Shown in pieces: positions 60,339-64,000 of a stretch of DNA of 64,000 nucleotides. Positions within the stretch are counted from its first letter, which is position 1. Each line of letters begins with the position of its first letter. Below the pieces are notes generated by a model. The model was not told where the DNA came from. It ran no database searches and saw only the letters and a program-made list of their open reading frames with translations. This DNA is from Persicaria tinctoria (Eukaryota > Streptophyta > Magnoliopsida > Caryophyllales > Polygonaceae). Position numbers and translations under genes: made by a program. The stretch lies in assembly GCA_037127255.1 (NCBI GenBank), contig JBANSL010000002.1, positions 98,238,519-98,302,518 of the forward strand. Reading direction: 5' to 3'.

Positions 60339-60605
60339 TTACTTCAAGTCGTCCAGCAGCATAGTTTTTAACTGAAATGGACATTGTTCAAATAATGACA
60401 GCAAAACCAAATCAACCGGTTTGATTTTGGCTAAAAAATCAGCCACTTTGTTGGCTTTTCTTGGAATATAGCTCCAGCCTCCATGAGATTTTACCAACCA
60501 TACAATCAAATACTCCATCCATGACAGGTTTGGGAGTAACAACGGTAAATGATGCATATGCATTGCTTTTGGAGGTTTGGGAGGATTATGCCCATTGCCC
60601 AACAT
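60339..60605 (-). pseudogene. RNase H-like (retroelement type) C-terminal remnant
   Basis: Minus reads SHGGWSYIPRKANKVADFLA then KIKPVDL. The pattern V....R.AN.VAD.LAK is the C-terminal motif of LINE and plant RVT_3 RNase H-like domains. Only the last helix region is recognisable, without the upstream DG and E motifs. It is probably a host or LINE exon captured by the mariner element. Confidence 0.5.
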
Positions 60606-61182
60606 GTAAATTGAAATGATGCATATGCATTGCTTTTGCTCAGCACATCAGTACATTGAAAGTAAAAATTTAACCAACTCATCCATGACAGGTTTAGGAG
60701 TAAACAACAACAATGATCTTAATTAGGCCAAATAATGATAAGTTTAGCAATGACAGGTTTAGGAGTTACAATGACATGTGTAGGAGTAAACAATGACAGT
60801 ACATTGCTTCTGATGAAGGAGTAAACCTGTATTTGAAAGCAAAAATTTAGCAACTCCATCAGTAAATTGAAAGTAAGATTATGCACATATAAATTGAAAC
60901 TACAAATAAACAAACAACTACTCCATGACATAGTACAGGGAGTAGGTAGCAATTCCCACCAAAAAAGAGAGTTGGTAGCAACCTGTCATTATATGTCATG
61001 TGTAGCCTAATATCCATTTTAAATTGAACAATAAAAGGAGGTACTCCCTGAGTCCCTGGTCAACATACTCCCATCACCAGCAGCAAAAACAGTAGATTAA
61101 ACAACAATGGGAATGAGAAAGGAAAAAAAAAAGAGCAAAGCTGGACAGAAATGCATTAGACAAACATATTACTCATCAATCC
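60606..61182. other. Short repeats between RNase H remnant and transposase
   Basis: Repeated atgacaggtttaggagtaaacaa-type sequence at about 60514, 60685, 60752 and 60776, and two copies of tgatgcatatgcattgcttttg at 60552 and 60616. Confidence 0.6.
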
Positions 61183-62817
61183 TCAGCTAACCCCTCCATG
61201 ATCAGCCAACAAGTTGATTACACTTTGCACCAACACACGGTCACAAGAGATCTGTCTAGGAAGGCAACCATTCCTTTCTAATCCGGCCTTATATGTGTGT
61301 GGAATTTTATATCGGTTCGATTCCTTGCCCAACATGATTTCCTTCATGCATGATTGTAAGGTCAAGAATACATGGTTGATCTTTGTTGTTGGGTACTCTT
61401 CAAATGACTTCTCAACTGCACAAATGAGCTCATCAACGTTCCTTGTGCACTCCTTATCTTGCAAAGACTGAATAGCGCGGAAAAACCCAAGATCAAGGAC
61501 ATTCAAGTCCGAAGAGTTTGCTGGTTGGCAAAACAGACGGATGTCAAGGCCAGTTTGTGACGCAACGATCTGGAACTCCTCATCATTCGGGCGAACGTGG
61601 GTTCTTGCATTATCTTGTTGAATAAAAATTGTCTTGCCTAAATCTTCCCTTGGCCATTTAACTTGTATTGCTGGAATGATCTTTTCAAGGAAAAAGGCCC
61701 TTATAATTTCCTTTGTCACGGACGTGATCGGCTTTGTTTCTAAGGTTCCGGCCTCTCTGTTTCGACTTCTCCTTTGAGCTGGTTGCTTAGTCACAAAAGG
61801 AAACACTCCTATCTTGCCCGAAAATATTTCATTACCTTCATCATCGAATCTCGGCCTTGCAATAGCAACAATAAACATCACTTTTCCGATGAAATTCTTG
61901 CTCTGGCATGAACGGTAAGGATCAACTTCCTCTGGTAACAAGTAGAACGTTTTTGACTTTTTCGACATGTAGAACAACTTCTCATAAATGTGCACAACAT
62001 TGTACATATCGATGAATCTTTGGGCGTGAGGCAAACTGGTGTTGTCCAACATAGATATGCAGAATTTCAGCCTTGCTATCTTGTTCTCATCCTTCAAATA
62101 CGGACTGATGACATTTGAGTGGCGTCGAAGGAGACCTTCTTTGAAACGTCTATGCAGAATGTCTTTACTTACATGTAAAACTTCAGCGATTGATCGTATT
62201 GTTGATCTTCGATTTAAAGGTATGTCGGAGAGACGAGAAAGGTCAATCGCAACTCTTTTTGGGCCTGCAGTTTTCGGTCTCTTGTCGGAGAAATCAACAA
62301 TGGTGCCAAGTGGAGTAGCTTTTGCCTGTTTCCAAATTCTTTGTACAGCTCGTAGGTGCACCGAGAATAGAGACGAAACTTCATTAGTTGAATTGCGTTT
62401 CAGTTTGCCATTCACACTTCTCGCAAGTAAAGCTTGATAGATCATTTGCTTTTCTCCAATTGATAAAACCCTCCTATGTTCAATTCCATCGCCCTCAACT
62501 TCATCATTTTCTGTGGGAACAAAATTTAAATCCACTTGAATTGAGGGCAACAGTAGGTAATTGGAAAACTTTAAAAAAGGGCAATGAATATGCATTAAAG
62601 CAAAAACACAGTAGGCTTGCAAGTACATCTTACCTTGATGTTCAAGCTCTTCATCTGGTTCGACGTTCAAATTAGGAATTGACGGGACGCCTCTTTCGAC
62701 TTGCGGTAAAGCATGAAAATGAACGTTGTTGTGCTCAACCCCTTGGCCTTCCTCATATGCGCTTGAAGTTGGGTCATTATGCACAAAATTTAAAACAAAG
62801 TTTTCAATGGTAGCCAT
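61183..62817 (-). CDS. Mariner-like transposase, catalytic Asp1 replaced by Tyr
   Basis: A 544-codon open frame with the features of plant mariner transposases. Residues 122-178 form an HTH (SSLFSVHLRAVQRIWKQAKA) and a second HTH follows (TIRSIAEVLHVSKDILHRRF). The catalytic core has VMFIVAIARPRFD, GTLETKPITSV, FIQQDNARTHV with Asp402, and SSDLNVLDLGFF with Asp442, giving DD39D spacing. Asp1, expected in VHIDEKWF, is Tyr278 here (VHIYEKLF; codon TAT at 61984-61986), and the Trp is Leu. An in-frame 99-nt intron (62535-62633, CAAGGTAAG...TTCAAG) probably splits the N-terminus, giving EHQVDLNFVP. No stops or frameshifts otherwise. Without Asp1 the enzyme should bind DNA but not cut it. Confidence 0.92.
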   Translation of the reverse strand: MATIENFVLNFVHNDPTSSAYEEGQGVEHNNVHFHALPQVERGVPSIPNLNVEPDEELEHQGKMYLQAYCVFALMHIHCPFLKFSNYLLLPSIQVDLNFVPTENDEVEGDGIEHRRVLSIGEKQMIYQALLARSVNGKLKRNSTNEVSSLFSVHLRAVQRIWKQAKATPLGTIVDFSDKRPKTAGPKRVAIDLSRLSDIPLNRRSTIRSIAEVLHVSKDILHRRFKEGLLRRHSNVISPYLKDENKIARLKFCISMLDNTSLPHAQRFIDMYNVVHIYEKLFYMSKKSKTFYLLPEEVDPYRSCQSKNFIGKVMFIVAIARPRFDDEGNEIFSGKIGVFPFVTKQPAQRRSRNREAGTLETKPITSVTKEIIRAFFLEKIIPAIQVKWPREDLGKTIFIQQDNARTHVRPNDEEFQIVASQTGLDIRLFCQPANSSDLNVLDLGFFRAIQSLQDKECTRNVDELICAVEKSFEEYPTTKINHVFLTLQSCMKEIMLGKESNRYKIPHTYKAGLERNGCLPRQISCDRVLVQSVINLLADHGGVS

Positions 62818-63085
62818 TGAAAGAAGGTTAAGATTTCATATGATGGGAGTATGGAAGGCCAAACGGGTGGTAGCCATTTAAATCAAAGTTTTGGCTCCAA
62901 ATTACATCACCCACCAAAAATTTAAATTCAGAAGACAAATCGGTTTTTAATCATCATTGTGGAGAGCCTCTTTAATTACATCTCACCTCGTCATTAAATG
63001 ACACGAGTACAATATATCACGCTTTCTAATTTTCTTAATATCCGTGTAAAATGCTAAAACGACCTAAATTACGAGACGGAGGGAG
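62818..63085. other. Transposase upstream region and right TIR of the mariner element
   Basis: Promoter-side non-coding DNA of the transposase gene, ending in the right 33-bp TIR at 63053-63085. Confidence 0.8.
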
Positions 63086-63229
63086 TATAGTTTTTATCTC
63101 TTAAAAAAGCGTGCATGAATAGTAAAATGTCAAGTTTTTCCGAACGGATGTAGTATTTAATAATTAAAGTTTCATTTATGACCCCACTAATAAATTTACA
63201 TTAAAAACAAATGATTTTTTAAATGTCGT

Positions 63230-64000
63230 GGACAACTATCTGTATCTATATCTATATCTATATTTATATCTATATCTATATCTATATAATTACTTAATTT
63301 TGTATAATTTCCGCTGACGTGGCGCGCTCTCCTTATTCCACTCCCTTCTAATCAATCACGTTTTTTCTTTTAATTTTCATTTTTTATCCATTTACTAATT
63401 AACCATCTATATCTATATAATTACTTAATTTCGTATACTTTCCGCTGACGTGACACGCTCTCCTTATTCCACTCCCTTCTAACCAATCACGTTTTTTCTT
63501 TTAATTTTCATATTTTTCCCATTTACTAACCATCTATATAATCAATATCTATATCTATATCTATATAATTACTTAATTTCGTATACTTTCCGTTGACGTG
63601 GCACGCTCTCCTTATTCCACTCCCTTATAACCAATCATGTTTTTTCTTTTAATTTTCATTTTTTACCCATTTACTAACCATCTATATCTATATATCTATA
63701 TCTATATAATTACTTAATTTCGTATACTTTCCGCTGACGTGGCGCACTCTCCTTATTTCACTTCCTTCTAACCAATCACGTTTTTCTTATAATTTTCATT
63801 TTTAACCCATTTACTAACCATCTATATCTATATCTATATATCTATATAATTACTTAATTTCGTATACTTTCCGCTGACGTGGCGCGCTCTCCTTATTTCA
63901 CTCAATTCTAACCAATCACGTTTTTTCTTTTAATTTTCATTTTTTACCCATTTACTAACCATCTATATATCTATATCTATATAATTACTTAATTTCGTAT
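63230..64000. repeat. Tandem array of ~140-bp units
   Basis: The landmark ccgctgacgtggcgcgctct recurs at 63311, 63442, 63590, 63731 and 63871 (periods 131, 148, 141, 140). Each unit contains attacttaatttcgtatact, ctccttattccactccctt, aaccaatcacgttttttc and a variable run of tatatc hexamers that accounts for the length differences. Runs off the window edge. Confidence 0.93.

Larger units (their letters stand above)
59101..63085 (-). mobile_element. Complete mariner-like element, 3985 bp
   Basis: TA duplications at 59099-59100 and 63086-63087. The terminal inverted repeats match perfectly for 33 bp, beginning ctccctccgtctcgtaattt. It encodes a transposase on minus (61183-62817). The left half holds an unrelated small plus frame (59452-59745) and an RNase H-like remnant (60339-60605). 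TIR starts CTCCCTCCGT like those of the MITE it sits in, consistent with mariner transposases mobilising Stowaway MITEs. Confidence 0.95.
58928..63155. mobile_element. 237-bp Stowaway-type MITE split by a mariner element
   Basis: Left part 58930-59100 and right part 63088-63153, with TA at 58928-58929 and 63154-63155. Rejoined, they give 237 bp, the same length and sequence family as 22376-22612, including attcatgcacgct and agcgtgcatgaatag. The junction atatttta|TA|tagttttta restores the uninterrupted copy exactly. Confidence 0.93.

Overview
The window looks like a repeat-rich nuclear segment of a flowering plant, probably a eudicot. It is AT-rich, with long intergenic tracts and short spliced exons that match plant proteins: cytosolic ribosomal protein S3, GatB, the mitochondrial phosphate carrier, an aldehyde dehydrogenase and 3-hydroxyisobutyrate dehydrogenase. 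Around these sit plant-type transposons: L1-like LINEs with an RNase H domain, a Tekay-like LTR element, a Ty1/copia remnant, hAT and Stowaway/mariner elements, a Mutator-like element and Helitron ends. I found no gene I would call intact and functional. Every host gene copy is a fragment or carries lesions.

Layout. 1-9.7 kb: mostly non-coding, with single exon-like fragments (HIBADH on minus, a CUE-like exon on plus, three unidentified minus exons) and a 133-bp tandem duplication. 9.7-18.8 kb: a candidate 9.1-kb non-autonomous MULE-like element built from three unrelated families of palindromic hairpin repeats, a 300-bp tandem array, a tRNA-like sequence and a nested solo LTR. 18.9-21.8 kb: a 5'-truncated LINE with a 16-bp target duplication. 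Its single open frame is broken only by three TGG-to-TAG changes. 22.3-22.8 kb: a MITE nested in a MITE. 22.9-32.8 kb: a candidate Helitron on the minus strand carrying fragments of ALDH, phosphate carrier and GatB genes, all in the same orientation. 33.1-39.0 kb: a short LINE tail and a nearly full-length LINE with endonuclease, reverse transcriptase and RNase H.

39.3-58.5 kb: a broken RPS3 copy (minus) and a second, shorter RPS3 copy (plus) form inverted arms. Between them lies a nested stack: a Ty1/copia remnant, into which a hAT-like non-autonomous element inserted (8-bp duplication), into whose right terminus an 11.5-kb LTR element inserted (5-bp duplication). The LTR element has near-identical 3.05-kb LTRs, a PBS and a PPT but no coding domains, so it is a LARD. 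It is also related to the solo LTR at 13.66-16.31 kb.

58.7-64 kb: another Helitron-like 3' end; a 237-bp Stowaway-type MITE split by a complete 3985-bp mariner-like element with perfect 33-bp terminal inverted repeats and a 544-residue transposase frame whose first catalytic Asp is a Tyr; and a ~140-bp tandem array running off the window end.

The strongest results rest on junctions read directly in the sequence: target duplications, terminal repeats and nonsense codons. Protein family names come from recognising conserved residues without database searches.
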